Shown: positions 1 to 12,092, counted from the first letter of the stretch. The stretch is 64,000 bases of DNA from Laguncularia racemosa (GCA_037954665.1 JBBMOL010000289.1:1-64000), one strand, 5' to 3'. Numbers and translations are program-made. Notes: generated by a model from the sequence alone, not told the origin.

Positions 1-493
1 AAGTGGCCATGGTGAAATCGGGTTTGTTGAAGAAGAAGAGTGACCTGAGCTCACTTCGGAAGTTTTTTTGTGGTGGTGCTTTGGTAATCTGATCGAGCTG
101 CGGTAATTTGATCGTTGTTGCCACGATGACGGGCAAGCACTCAACGACATGTGTATGATGTCTAAATCACAATTAGGGACCACTTATGCAATCTTTAAGG
201 TGAGCCCTACAAAACTAGATTAGACTTATGTGGGAAATCTTCTACTTTTAGAATTTACATATAATTTTAACATGTATAGAAAAATAAGTTTGTAACTAAA
301 CAAATAGTAGAATCGCTAAAAATATAATAGATAGAATGATATTAACATGAGTAGCATTATTTTCTTATATTTTAGGAGGAGGTTTTGATCTCACTCAATT
401 ATCTTAAAAATTACCATGAGCTATAAAGAAAATAGACCTAACTAAGTAGAAACTCTATAATATACTATTGTCTGTAATGTGTGTATTGTTATT

Positions 494-524
<31 letters not shown>

Positions 525-1836
525 ATATGTATATTGGTTATTGGAACATCACGTAAAAATATCGCGGCTAAATTCCATGTGATATTTTGTTCTGGGAGTG
601 CTCCATTTTGTATGTGTGTGTGTGATTGTTGGGAGTGTGTGTGTGTGGGTTTGCTGATCTATGTTGCTTGTGTAAGTACGTGAAAGTGGAGTGGTTGGTG
701 GCCAGGGTGGTGCATGACCATGTGGTGCCCAGTTTCGTGTGTAAGGTGCTCTGTTTTGTGCATGTGGTGCTTTGTTCATGCGTGCGATGTGCTCTATGTG
801 CATATAAGCTATGTGATTGTGTGTGTTTTGTTTAGTTTATGTGCACATTGAGCATGGTGCGGCCTAGTGTGCAGTGTCAGGTTATGTTTGACTTAGAGCA
901 TGAGTGTGTGCAGGTGCAATGTTGTATTGTTGCGTGGAGTGGTGTGTGTGAGGGGCTTATTGCGCTGGTACAGAAAGGTGTGTGTAGTGTGCTAGAAGTG
1001 TGCATGTGGTGTGTGCTAGAAGTGTGCGTGTGGTATGTGTTGGAAGTGGTGTGTAAGTGTGTGCAGGTGCATGTGGTGTGAGTTGTAGGAGTGCCATGGT
1101 GCTCGCAGTGTGTCTTTACGCAAGATGTGTGTTGGAAATGTGTGTGTTGAAAGTTGTGTGCATGATGTGTGCTGTATGGAATGTAGCTCGCTGGAAAATT
1201 TGGCAAGGAAAAATGGTGATGTGTGAATTGCGAAATACTGACATACACGAGGGAGTGGAGTTACTAAATTAGTGTGAAAAGTATGTGCAAATGAGTTATA
1301 GATGTGATTACGTGAACAAAATGGAATTTGATAGAGACAAGATGAAGTCGGTAGCGCTTAAAAGAAAAAAAAAATCTCTAACGTTGCAAATGGACTTTAG
1401 CAAAGGAAGGAAGAAGAGGAATAGTAGAAATAATCATCTTTACATAAATATATATAATATATATTATAAATAAATAAATGATGATAACAAATGTTAAGGA
1501 GGTTAGGCATGTGCTTAAGGAGGAGAAGTTGGATGTATGTGTGTATATATATATATAATGATACAATATAATACATAGCTTATTGTAATCGAGAGAAATT
1601 CGAAACTCTTGAAATTTATTCTTATTATACTGTGATTCTATGAAAGCTATTTCATGTTTATAAATGTTTGATGCTTTTTGTATTTTTTTTATTGATGTGA
1701 TTATATCTTGTGTGATCATTCTGAAATAATAAATTAATTATTATGACTTCAATAAAATTTGGCATGCATTACATGAGACATTGCATTGTATTAAAGACCA
1801 TCACTACTACAAGACGCACTGAAAGTGATCAGGAGG
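1..1836 (+). repeat. 5' LTR of the outer Tekay-like element, left part
   Basis: From about position 150 this matches 20091-21739 of the 3' LTR base by base, for example the shared stretch around the sequence AAGGTGAG and the (TA)n tract near 494-530. It stops at 1836, where the Tat element begins, and resumes at 12098. The first ~145 bases align poorly with the 3' LTR. The true LTR start lies outside the window. Confidence 0.85.
598..1125 (+). repeat. GT-rich degenerate tandem block in the outer LTR (5' copy)
   Basis: The plus strand is strongly G/T-biased and built of variants of short units such as GTGTGCTAGAAGTGTGC. The same block recurs in the 3' LTR at 20535-21230. Open frames here (Cys/Val-rich on plus, His/Thr-rich on minus) are products of the repeat composition and are not genes. 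Confidence 0.75.
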
Positions 1837-2107
1837 TGTAAATACCCCATTTTTGCCTCTTTAATTACAAATAATGTTCAATTTTTAATTTTTTTTCATT
1901 TTTAGTTTATTCTTCTATTTAGCAGAATTGAAGGAAAAACGTTGAAAAAATAAAATAAATAGGAAAAATATCTCAAGTTTAGAAAATAATGGTTGGAATA
2001 ATAATGAAAGAGGTTAAATAATTTTTATAAATTTTTAGAATTTCAAAATAATATAAAATAAATAAAAGTGCCATGCTTATGTATATAATATGTGTGCAAG
2101 ATTAAAT

Positions 2108-2190
2108 TGAGAATTGGGCTGGCTTAGTTGGCTCACATATACGCTTGGAATGTGTGTGGGGAGGCGAGGTCGTGAGTTCGAATTGCGAGG
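2108..2190 (+). promoter_or_regulatory. tRNA-like segment with pol III A- and B-box-like motifs inside the Tat LTR
   Basis: TGGCTTAGTTGG (2120-2131) resembles a tRNA A box, and GAGTTCGAATT (2174-2184) resembles a B box. The ~42-base spacing is typical of tRNA genes and tRNA-derived SINE heads. The 3' LTR holds the corresponding segment at 10400-10480, with the A box less well kept. No complete cloverleaf is evident, so I do not call a tRNA gene. Confidence 0.5.
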
Positions 2191-2535
2191 GAAGCATTCT
2201 ACATTTTGCAATTTTTTTCATCTGCCTAGGACACATGTCATCTTGTGATTAGATAGAGAAAGTGCATGTGTCGGGCGCGTGATCGTCTGCAACCTTTGTC
2301 CGAAATGCTCGCCAGTTGTAGAAAAAATGAAATTTGTCCATTTTGATGCAATTTTTTACACAAATTCAACAAATCTTTAATTGAAATGAGATAAACATCA
2401 TCTAATTAGAATAAAATCATAACAAAATCAAATATTTACATGAATCTAAGCAAATCGGAGATGGGTTTTCAACTGAGATATGATTCGTGCTTATTGGAGG
2501 GAAATCTGAGCTTATCCAGCTCGATTTCTGGTGCC

Positions 2536-2542
2536 TATAAAT
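2536..2542 (+). promoter_or_regulatory. TATA box of the Tat 5' LTR
   Basis: TATAAAT in the context GTGCCTATAAATGGAGC. The same site in the 3' LTR is TATAAATA at 10875-10882. It lies mid-LTR, as expected for the U3/R boundary; transcription would start about 30 bases downstream. Confidence 0.6.
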
Positions 2543-3505
2543 GGAGCACGACATGGGGAAGCTAGATCACCAATTAGAAGAGAGAAAACACAAGGTTTCA
2601 AAGCTCGTCGGAGTTCTTCCTTGTCGCGACTGCCAATCAAGCCAAGAACCACCACTAGGAGGTGTTTTTGAAGAAATCTACCACCACGGTTAGATTACCC
2701 ATCCTCGGAAAGTTCGAAAGCAGCTTTCAAACACCTTCAAAAACCACCAGAATGTCGTCGAGGAGAACCCTCCGACCGCCGTGATGCGACTTGACCCGAT
2801 CCAACCGCATTCAAGTTAGTCGATTTTTCGATTCTTTTTATTTATTTATTTTATTCATTTTTATTTATTTTCATTGGATATTTATTTATCAGTAATTCAT
2901 TTTCATAATCTGAAAAAAAATTAGAATTTTAATTAGGTTTTTTAGAATTTTAATAAATAGATATGTTTAGTTTAATATAAAAATAAAAAAAAATGAAAAA
3001 AAATTTAGAATTAGTTAGATTAATAATATGAATTAAAAATTAACAATAAATTATTTTATCTCTTAGGAAAAACCTTTTTTTTTTCAAAATAAATTCAAAA
3101 TTGGTTTTTCTTAAATCAAAATATTTTTAGAAAATAAAATAATAAAGCTTAGGCTTAAGTTTTTTTTTTTTTTCAAAATCTTGAAAATAATAATAAACGT
3201 AAACTAAGCGTGTTCTCACAATTAAAACTTAAACAAATCCACTAAAGCTTTTTTCATAAAAAGAAAATTACAGCTTGTTTAATCCTGAATAGCAGGTACG
3301 TAGGCATCTTTATGAGGCAATAGATTAGCATTGTATCTTTCCTTTTTCATGTTTTTTTTTTTTTTAAGTATCGAACTGCAAGTTTCCAATATTAATAAAA
3401 ATAAAGTTTCAGTATTATATAATTAATCAATTGTTGGCTCCTTTTTCTTTCAAGCATCTGTGTAATACATGTATCATATTTACATACGTACATTAAACTA
3501 AAAAA

Positions 3506-4300
3506 ATGCGAATCCAGGTGTCAAAGATAGCTCCAAAACAACCAAACCCTCCAAGGAGTCTAATCCACACCCGCTCCAAGACCAAAATGGCGAACAGTGG
3601 CAACAGCAGTGACAATCACAACAACCCTAACGCAGATACCACCTCAGACTCAAGGATCGTATCCCTAGAACAAATGGTCCAACAACTGCTAAGGTAACAA
3701 CCTCAATTTTGGAAAAAGAGTGAACATTCATCTTTGTCAACACTATGGAGAAGACCTACTTCTCGCATCTGGTGGGCTAGATGTCATTTAATTTCGTAGA
3801 GGTAGTGGCAGCGGGGTGCCGAATCGAGAATGCAATTGCGTCAGGGAGGCTCCAGATAGTTGACCATCCTAGAGTTGCATCATCTCCAAGGCCCCTAGGA
3901 GGCAATAAAGCTAAGGAATCTATCGTTAGCACGGTTAATTCTAACAAGGTTGACAAGGTTGGGTCCCGTGTGACATTTCAGACCGCGAATGCCCTGATCT
4001 AGCAGTCACTGATGAATAAAACCCAGGTTAGTAGGGTCATAAGACAATTCACTCCAATACCAATCTTGCTCAACTAGGTCTTTGCTCGATTACGAGCAGA
4101 CAATTTGATCAGCTTCGAGATCCCTAATGATCGGTACAAGCTAAGAAACTTTAACTCGAGCCTCAAATGCGATTACCACATGAGACAAGAGGGGCATTTC
4201 ACAGATAGATGCTAGAAGCTTCAAAATAAAATCTAAGATCTGATTGACGTTAGGATAGTGTAGTTAGATTTTGTCAACATACCAACACCCAATGTCAACA
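3506..4300 (+). pseudogene. gag remnant of the Tat element
   Basis: Structural Gag (capsid/nucleocapsid) remnant of the Tat element. Open pieces are 3506-3697 (63 aa) and 3781-4002 (73 aa), separated by stops. A zinc-knuckle-like remnant reading CDYHMRQEGHFTDRC lies near 4168-4212, followed by a TAG in frame. This spacing of Cys and His is the form found in Tat Gag proteins. The N-terminal half is short compared with a usual Gag, so part may be deleted together with the missing 5' LTR end. The start at 3506 is simply the first Met of the open stretch. Confidence 0.55.
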
Positions 4301-4865
4301 CTAACCCGCTACCCAACCACAAGCCTACCGTCAACATGATTACATTTGAAGAGCCAGACTCCATATCAAAAGAGTTCCCAAAGCAAGTGAAGATAATAGC
4401 GCAACAAGAAAGTTACTTATGCTAAGTCTCAAACATAGCCCTTAGTGAGGTATAAAGTAGCACCATTTAACTATCAGGCCTTTGATCAGGAAAGGTCCCC
4501 TATTATAGGATGAATCACCCATTCTAGGAGAATTTATGACCCTAAGTACATGACCTCAACTAAAGAGCTTAGCATCATGTTAGAGAAAGAAGAAGAAGAG
4601 GGGCTCCCTACATTCACAAAAAATGATCAAAGTGAGTGAGTACAAAATCATGGAACAACTTAACAAAGTTCCAGCCTAAATATCACTTATGGGCCTCCTC
4701 ACAACATTCAAGTCTCACCGGGAAGCACTCTTCAGAGTACTTCACTAAATCAGGGTACTAGAAGGCATCGCAATAGAGAAATTAAGCCATGTGGCAGATT
4801 CAATCTTCACCATGGATTAAATATCGTTCTCTCCCGAAGAGCTAGGAGAAGATGGAGACCATCAC

Positions 4866-5230
4866 ATGAAACTATTGTTTATAGTGGTAAAATGCAATGA
4901 CACGATCGTCTCCAAAGTACTCATAGACAATGGATCTTTTTTCAACATGTGCCCTTTGGCTACCCTTGACCTACTGGGAGTCGATGTGAGCAACATCAAG
5001 CTAAGCTCGATAGTGGTTAGGGCCTTCGATGGATTTAAGAGGGAAATAGTGGGGGCAATCAGCTTGCCAGTGGAGATTGGTCCACTAATGTTCTATATCT
5101 CTTTCTAAGTCCTCGACATTATAAGGTCTTTCAATCTACTATTGGGAAGGCCATGGATACACACTGTCGGAGCTATACCCTCAAGCCTCCATCAAAAGGT
5201 CAAGTTCATAGCAAATAGACAGATCATCAC
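4866..5230 (+). pseudogene. aspartic protease domain of the Tat element
   Basis: Retroviral-type aspartic protease that would cleave the Gag-Pol polyprotein. The open frame 4866-5108 (80 aa) contains VLIDNGSFFNMCP, where IDNGS is the active-site D-[ST/N]-G variant usual for this lineage. The domain continues past a TAA at 5106-5108 into a GRPWIHTVGAIPSSLHQK-like tail (to ~5215), the normal end of this domain. The stop makes it inactive as written. Confidence 0.7.
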
Positions 5231-5934
5231 TGTACTAGGAGAATAGGACTATGCTATCTATAAAGAAATCGCTATACCTTACATCGGGGAAGACGGTCCT
5301 GAAGACTTGGGGCTCCAAATGTTCAATGAAGTGAGTATGGTCATGAGCAAGGAAGGGCATTAGTTCAAGGAAGGACAGCAAGAGATGTTTAGACTAAGGT
5401 ATGTTCCTACACCTCAAGAAGAGGCACAAGCAAGAGGTATCAAAAGTAAAAGGAAAGAGAAGTTGAATGATACCCTGATGCATTTTCCACCCCTCCAACA
5501 ATCTTTCATGCGGGCGACTACCGTTCAAGAGCCAAGGATAAGCTAAACCGACGTCAGCAATGAGGGCTTAGCCTCTCGCACATCTAATTAGCATCCAGCT
5601 CTTAACAATTGGCTCTGTTATCCTGTTAATAGCACTAAGTTAGCTTAAGGATAGGGAATAATTATTAAACAAATTTCCATTGTAATTATTATTCTTCAAA
5701 TTCAATAAATTGCAGTTTATTTCTTTTGCTTATATATATACGTTCTCACTTAGCTTTCCCCACAAATTCCCTATTGTCGAGCATTAGGGACATTCCGCAC
5801 AGGTTAGTAATGAAAACATCGATATTGTTTCCGACACTACTGGATTAGCTGTTGGAAGCGATGTCTTTGTCCACAAAATAATATGAGAAAATCGACAAAA
5901 ACATGAATAAAGTAAAATCTCAATCAATGAGCCG

Positions 5935-6800
5935 ATGGAAACAGTAAATCTAGGAAGCATAGAGGAACCTAAAACCTTCAAGATTGGGGTTAATTTGAGT
6001 GACGAGCAAAAGTGTGAGATAATCGAGTTGTTGATGGAATATGCAGATGTATTTGCTTGGTCGTATGGCGACATGTTAGGACTTGATCAGTCAATAGTAG
6101 TTCATAAGCTTCCCATGAGAGAAGATGTCAAACCTAAAAAACAAAAATTGAGAAGATTTAGGCCTGACATCTTACTAAAAGTCAAAGAGGAAGTCAAGAA
6201 ACTACTAGAAGTGGGGTTCAATGAAATGTCAGACTACCCAAAATGGGTAGCAAATGTAGTCCTCGTTCTAAAGAAGAAGGGAAAAGTACGGGTGTGCGTA
6301 GACTTCCGAGACTTAAATCAAGCTACGCTTAAAGATAATTTCCCTCTACCTCATATCGATGTCCTGGTAGATAATACTGCAGGGAACCATCTCTTCTCAT
6401 TTATGGATGGTTTCTTAGGATATAATCAAATAAAAATGGCTGAAGAAGATAAAACTAAAACAACCTTTATCACAACATGGGGAACTTTCTGTTACAAAGT
6501 TATGCCCCTTGGTTTGAAGAATGCCGGGGCAACATATCAAAGAGCCATGGTCATGATACTTCATAACATGATGTATCGAGAAGTTAAAGTATACATCGAT
6601 GATATGATAGCCAAGTCTAGTGAAGAAGAAAGCCATGCAGTTATCTTAAGGAAATTGTTCAAGCAACTGAAAAAGTTTCAACTTAAGTTAAATCTTGAAA
6701 AGTGTACTTTTGGGCTCACAACAGGCTAGTTGTTAGGGTTTGTCATAAGCCAATAGGGCATCAAAATCGACCTTGACAAAGTAAAGGCCATATTGGAACT
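5935..6800 (+). pseudogene. reverse transcriptase domain of the Tat element
   Basis: Reverse transcriptase, which copies element RNA into DNA. The longest open piece is 5935-6729 (264 aa). It shows YADVFAWSYGDM (about residues 37-48), CVDFRDLNQA (about 122-131), an intact catalytic box YIDDMIAKS (from residue 220), and MPLGLKNAGATYQRAM in between. All are characteristic of Tat RTs. It ends at a TAG at 6727-6729 just before LGFVIS-like sequence, so the stop interrupts the RT/RNase H connection. This is the best-preserved coding segment of the element. Confidence 0.85.
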
Positions 6801-6829
6801 ACTCTCTCTACGCACCATCAAAGAGGGAA

Positions 6830-7480
6830 GAGGTTTGTTGGGAAGATTGAACTATATAGCCCATTTCATCTCACAACTCATGGATAAGTGTCATCTACTA
6901 TTCCATTTGCTAAAAAAGAATGCCATGATAGAATAGGAAGATGAATTTGAAAGAGCATTCAAAACGATCAAATACTATTTCACAAATCCCCCAATCTTGA
7001 TAGTTCAAAAACAAGGAAAACCCTTATTCTTGTACCTCATGATACTCCTTGAATTCATGGGGTGCGTGCTGAGGCAAAAAGATAAAGAGGGGATGGAACG
7101 TTCCATATACTATCTGAGCAAGAAGTTCACAAACGGGGAATAGAGGTATTCTAAAATATAAAGGACTTATTGTGCTTTGATTTAGGTCATGCATCGGTTG
7201 AGGCAGTACACCCTTTACTATCATATTGAGTTGCTACCAAGACATGATCCTTTGAAGTACTTGGTAGAGAAACCCGTTTTATTAGGGAGAATCTCCAAAT
7301 GACAAATGCTCTTATAAGAATTTGATATCACGTATATAAATCAAAATTTGATAAAAGGGCAATCTTTAGTCAATTAGTTGGCGGAACACCCAATTAAGGG
7401 AGATCTCCAAGAATTACAAGCCCAATTTCCTGATGAAAATATATTAACAGCGGAGGGCGAACCAACAGAGGACTATGGGA
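6830..7480 (+). pseudogene. Ty3/gypsy RNase H domain of the Tat element
   Basis: First (conventional) RNase H, which degrades the RNA strand of RNA/DNA hybrids. Translated pieces such as SIYYLSKKFTNGE and YHIELLPRHDPLKYLVEKP follow the RT at the usual distance. At least five in-frame TAG/TGA codons break it (for example near 6937, 7141 and 7302). Recognition rests on order and motif fragments. Confidence 0.65.
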
Positions 7481-7487
7481 CAGACTA

Positions 7488-7870
7488 AGGCCTTAAATGG
7501 AAGATGTTATTTGACGGAGTTGCCAATGTATTTGGTTGTGGGATCGAGGTAGTACTAATATCACTAGAAGGAACACAATTCCCTTCAGCAGCGAGACTCA
7601 CATTTCCATTTACTAATAATATCGTGGAATATGAGGAGTGTATCCTTAGCCACAAAATGGCTTGCCACATGAAAATCTGTAAATTAGAAGTATGCGGAGA
7701 TTCTTCACTCATCATATTACAAATGTGAGGGGAATACGAAACTAAAGACCCCAAATTGGTGCCATACCATCAACATTTGATAGAGTTGATCGACAAATTC
7801 TAAGCAGCCACCTTCACATACATCTTAAGGACTCAAAATTTGTTTGCAGATGCCCTCGCCATATTAGCAT
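7488..7870 (+). pseudogene. second (archaeal-type) RNase H domain of the Tat element
   Basis: Second RNase H. The frame 7504-7728 (74 aa) reads MLFDGVANVFGCGIEVVLIS and then TNNIVEYEECILSH and VCGDSSLIILQM. The D..G.G..VL, N..EYE and GDS elements correspond to the catalytic Asp, Glu and Asp of RNase HI-type enzymes. In Tat elements this extra domain sits between the gypsy RNase H and integrase, as it does here. A TGA at 7726-7728 splits it; the remainder continues to a FADALA-like end near 7860. Confidence 0.75.
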
Positions 7871-7979
7871 CCATGATTTAGATAACAGGGGGAGCCGAAG
7901 TCCAACCACTAAAAATAGAAATTGAAAATTGGCCCGCCTACTATCTGGTAATTGAGAAAGCACAAGATGATAAGCTCTG

Positions 7980-9224
7980 ACATTATGATATCAAAACTTT
8001 CCTCCAAGAAGGTAAATACCTTGAAATGGCTAGCAAAAATGACCAAAGAACACTCAAAAGATTAGCAAGTCATTTCTTATTAAATGGGCCTGTGCTTTAT
8101 AGAAGATCACCTGATACCGCATTACTAAGATGTGTGGACAAAAAAGAGGCATGTGAATTGATGAAAAAAGTGCATGAAGAAGTATGTGGACCTCACATGA
8201 ATGGATACATGCTGGCCTGAAAAATCATGAGAATGGGCTATTATTGGTTAACAATGAAATCGGACTGTATCAAATATATCAAGCATTGTCACTTGTGTCA
8301 AGTTTATGCGAATCGAATAAATGCCCCACCTAAAGAGCTTCATTTGTTATCTACACCATGGCCTTTCTCCATGTGGGGAATTGACATCATCGGGCCAATT
8401 ACTCTAAGGCATCCAATGGTCACAGATTCATACTAGTAGCCATTGACTATTTCACAAAATGAGTAGAAGCTTCATCATATGCCAGCATCACCAAAGGGTT
8501 AATAGTCTGATTCCTGAGAAGGGACATAATAGCCCGACATGGAGTTCTTGAATCAATTATCACCGACAATGGCACTAACCTCAACAACATGTTAATGACG
8601 AATTTATGTCAATAGTTCTATATAAACCACATAAATTAAACTCCTTACCGACCTTAGACGAATGGGGCAGTGGAAGCAACCAACAAGAGCATCAAAAGAA
8701 GTATTGAGAAGATGATAATCACTTGCAAAGATTAGCACAAGATGCTACCATTCACTCTCATCGCTTATAAAACCTCAATTCGAACATCTACTAGAGTTAC
8801 CTCGTATTCATTGGTATATGGTACCGAGGCAGTTCTACCAATTGAAGTCGAAATACCATCCTTCAAGATCCTATCAAAAGTGTAGTTAGATGAGTTAGAT
8901 TGGGTAAATAAGAGGCTTGATCAGTTGAATTTGATTGACGAAAAAAGACTCGCTGTGTTATGTCATGGCCAATGCTACCAACAAAGAATAGCCCAAGCAT
9001 TCAACAAGAAAATGAGACTTCGATGTTTCAAAGAAGGAGATCTGGTGCTAAAGAAAGTTCTCCCAAATGCTCAAGATTCAAGAGGGAAATTTACCCCAAA
9101 TTATGAGAGCCCATATGTTGTAAAAAAGGTGTTGTTGGGAGAGGCTTTAATATTAACTCAAATGGATAGCGTAGAATTGAGAGACCCCATTAATATGGAT
9201 GCCATTAAGATGTACTATCCTTAG
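7980..9224 (+). pseudogene. integrase domain of the Tat element
   Basis: Integrase, which joins element cDNA to the genome. Pieces 8026-8220, 8227-8436 and 8925-9224 are the main open parts. The HHCC zinc finger is visible (HEEVCGPH near 8173-8196, HCHLCQ near 8284-8301). The DDE triad is traceable as D in WGIDIIGP (~8377-8400), D in ITDNGTN (~8555-8575) and E in GAVEATNKS (~8665-8690). The basic C-terminal part ends MDAIKMYYP at 9222. Several stops and one frameshift (near 8430) separate the pieces. Confidence 0.75.
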
Positions 9225-10126
9225 GTAAGAAAATTGAAAATTTTCCAAGGTTCATGAATGCTAATATTCAGTGCAAATTTCGTTGAGTTTACTTTCAATT
9301 TCTTCTACAAGCAAAGTAAATGTCTCTAAATGATTGATTATTTTGACTAATTCTCATTAAACAAACTTTCATATACATACACTACCCATCACCTCACCAT
9401 TGAATAATGAATATTGAAAGAATGATAAATCTCAATGGATTCTTCTCTTTTATATAATTCCATTTATTTTTGAACATTAGATCTGGTGTAATAATAAGAT
9501 AACACCACAATCATAAGAGCCATGCTCATAAGAAAGGAAACACATCAAGGCCTTCAACCCTATTTGAAGTAAGAGTAAGAGAAGAAGGAGCAAACCATCA
9601 CGAAGGTTCGGTTGTTTGGTTGCTATCTACAATAAACTAGTAAGCATTTAGGGTAAATAATCATCTTTCATCATGAATCACATCTTCTAAGTTAAGCATT
9701 CTAAAAGATGCCTCTTATCAATCATTTGACCAGTTCACTAAAAGCATTTTCAGAAATGTTAGGTTACTAAGATATACCCTGCCATCACTATCGGTAAGTC
9801 AGCCCACAATGGGGTACTTTCCTAGATATATTTTCCTAAAGTCAACCCACAATAGGGCACTTTCCTAGATTTATTTTCCCCATAAAGCACTTTTCTAGAT
9901 GATATTTTACTCCAGGTTGTTAGATTCTTTAAGATCACTCCCCAAGCAGTATTAATCATCACAAAGCATTTGTGAGATTATTAGCTTATGGAGCATTTTT
10001 CCTACTAGAATCAAGTTCAGATAACTAGCCAATTAGAGCGTTATCCACTCAATCTATTGGCAAAAAATGGCATCTTTGTTATTTTTGTAGTTAAGTTTTT
10101 CAAACTTTACTATAAAGAGGGGTAGT
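9225..10126 (+). other. 3' untranslated spacer of the Tat element with a short tandem repeat and purine tract
   Basis: No coding potential. About 9795-9915 contains two to three imperfect ~50-base repeats around the phrase TTTCCTAGAT preceded by CCACAATRGGG. The purine-rich AAAGAGGGG (~10114-10122) immediately before the 3' LTR is the probable polypurine tract. Confidence 0.55.
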
Positions 10127-12092
10127 TGTAAATACCCCATTTTTGCCTCTTAATCACAAATAATGTTTAATTTTTATTTTTTTTTAATTTTTCAATTTTT
10201 CTTTTATTTAGTAGAAATAAAGGAAAAACATTAAAAAAAATAAAACAAATAGGAAAAATATCCCAAGTTTGGAAAATAATGGTAGGAATAATAATGAAAG
10301 AGGTTAAATAATTTTTACAAATTTTTAGAATTTCAAAATAATATAAAATAAATAAAAAGTGCCACGCTTATGTATAATATGTGTGCAAGATTAAACCAAG
10401 AATGGGCCGGCTCAGCTAGCTCACGTGCACACCTGGAATGCGTGCGGGGAGTTGAGGTTGCGAGTTCGAATTGCAGGGGAAGCATTCCGTGTTTTGCAAG
10501 AGCGAGTCGAATTTGGAAATTCAAGTGAAAGAGGAAGCCAAAAAATGTGAGCGTTACTACAACCCAAGAGACGTGTCAGCTTGTGATTAGACAAAGTAAG
10601 CGCATGCGCCGGGCGCGTGATCGTCTTCAACTTTCATTTGAAATGCTCGTCGGTAGTAGAAAAATGAAATCTGGACATTTTGATACGATTTTTTTTGCAC
10701 AAATTCAACAAATCTTTAACTGAAATGAGATAAACATCATCTAATTAGAATAAAATCATAACAAAATAAAATATTTACACGAATCTAAGAAAATCGAAGA
10801 TGGGTTTTCAACCGAGATACGATTCGTGCCTATCGGAGGGAAATCTGAGCTTATCCAACTCGATTTCTAGTGCCTATAAATAGAGTACGACATGGGGAAG
10901 CTAGATCACCAATTAGAAGAGAGAAAACACAAGGTTTTAAAGCTCGCTGGTGTTCTCCCTTGTCGCGACCACCGATCAAGCCAAGAACCACCACTAGAAG
11001 GCATTTTTTAAGAAATACACCACCATGGTTAGATTACCTACCCTTAGAAAGTTCGGAAGCAGCTTTCAAACGCCCTAAAAAACCATTGGAACACTATCGA
11101 CAAGGATCCTCCGACCGACAAGACTTTACGCGATCGACTCGATTTGACTCGCATCTAGGTTAGTCGATTTTTTGATTCTTTTTATTTATTTATTTTATTC
11201 ATTTTTATTTATTTTCATTAGATATTTATTTATTAGAAATTTATTTTCATAATCTGAAAAAAAATGTTAGAATTTTAATAAATAGATATGTTTAGTTTAA
11301 TATAAAAATAATTAAAAAACAAAACATAGAATTAGTTAGATTAATAATATGACTTAAAAATTAATAATAAATTGTTTTATCACTTAGAAAAAACCTTTTT
11401 TTTTTCAAAATAAATTCAAAATTGGTTTTTCTTAAATCAAAATATTTTTAGAAAATAAAATAATAAAGCTTAGGCTTAGGTTTTTTTTTTTTTTTCAAAA
11501 TCTTGTAAATAATAATAAACGTAAACTAAATGTGTTTTCATAATTAAAAATTAAACAAATCCACTAAAGCTCTTTCATAAAAAGAGAAATATGACTTGTT
11601 TGATCCTGAATAATAGGTATGTAAGCACCCTTATAGGGAATTCTAAAAAAATTTAAAAAAAAATCATTTTCCAAATTAGTATAAGTTATCTTAATATTTT
11701 TTAAAATATGTATCCAAAATAAAAATAATAATAAATAATAAATAAAATAAAAAAATAAAAAGTTGTCAAAATATCATCCAAATTTTAGAAGGATAAGATA
11801 ATAACTTTAGAGTTTTAATTTGATAGGTCTTGAGTTAAGAATCTCTTGTTTTTCTTTATTCTTTTTCATTTATAAAAATAAAAGAGGAGATTTCATCGAC
11901 TACTTGTTTAAATTAGAATTAATCCACTCAATTAGTTCTAATTCCATAATTTTTCTCAACCTCAGTTAGGTGGTGACTCTAAATAAATAATAAGATTCCT
12001 AGTTTAAGTTGAGGATTTATATTGGATGAGCATAGGATTCAATATGAATCAGATTAGGAACATAAATGAAAAATTTAAAATTAGACTCGACA
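10127..12092 (+). repeat. 3' LTR of the Tat element
   Basis: 1966 bases, starting TGTAAATACCCC and ending GACTCGACA, with target duplication GGAGG after it. Contains the tRNA-like segment (10400-10480), the TATA box (10875-10882), poly-T/poly-A tracts, and a GGTGGTGACTC motif near the end (~11969-11980) of a kind common at Tat LTR ends. Confidence 0.85.

Larger units (their letters stand above)
1837..3325 (+). repeat. 5' LTR of the Tat element, truncated at its 3' end
   Basis: Aligns with 10127-11630 of the 3' LTR. The match fades after the AGGTACGTAGGCA-like motif near 3294-3325, while the 3' LTR continues about 450 bases more to 12092. The missing part would include the LTR end and the adjoining primer-binding site; I find no convincing tRNA-complementary site between 3325 and 3505. 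Confidence 0.75.
1837..12092 (+). mobile_element. Ty3/gypsy Tat-lineage retrotransposon inserted in the outer 5' LTR
   Basis: The element starts TGTAAATACCCC at 1837 and ends GACTCGACA at 12092. The 5-bp target duplication GGAGG lies at 1832-1836 and 12093-12097, and removing the insert restores continuity with the outer LTR. LTRs are 1837-~3325 (truncated) and 10127-12092, about 90% alike by eye. The order of domains is gag, protease, RT, RNase H, a second 'archaeal-type' RNase H, then integrase. The second RNase H is the hallmark of the Tat group. Numerous in-frame stops make it non-autonomous. Confidence 0.88.

Noticed and set aside
877..1248. 123-aa minus-strand frame rich in His and Thr
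   Set aside because: Produced by the GT/AC-rich LTR array; no domain, and the composition follows the repeat.
2108..2190. True tRNA gene in the Tat LTR
   Set aside because: A/B-box-like motifs are present, but I cannot draw an acceptor stem or anticodon arm; kept only as a tRNA-like promoter segment.
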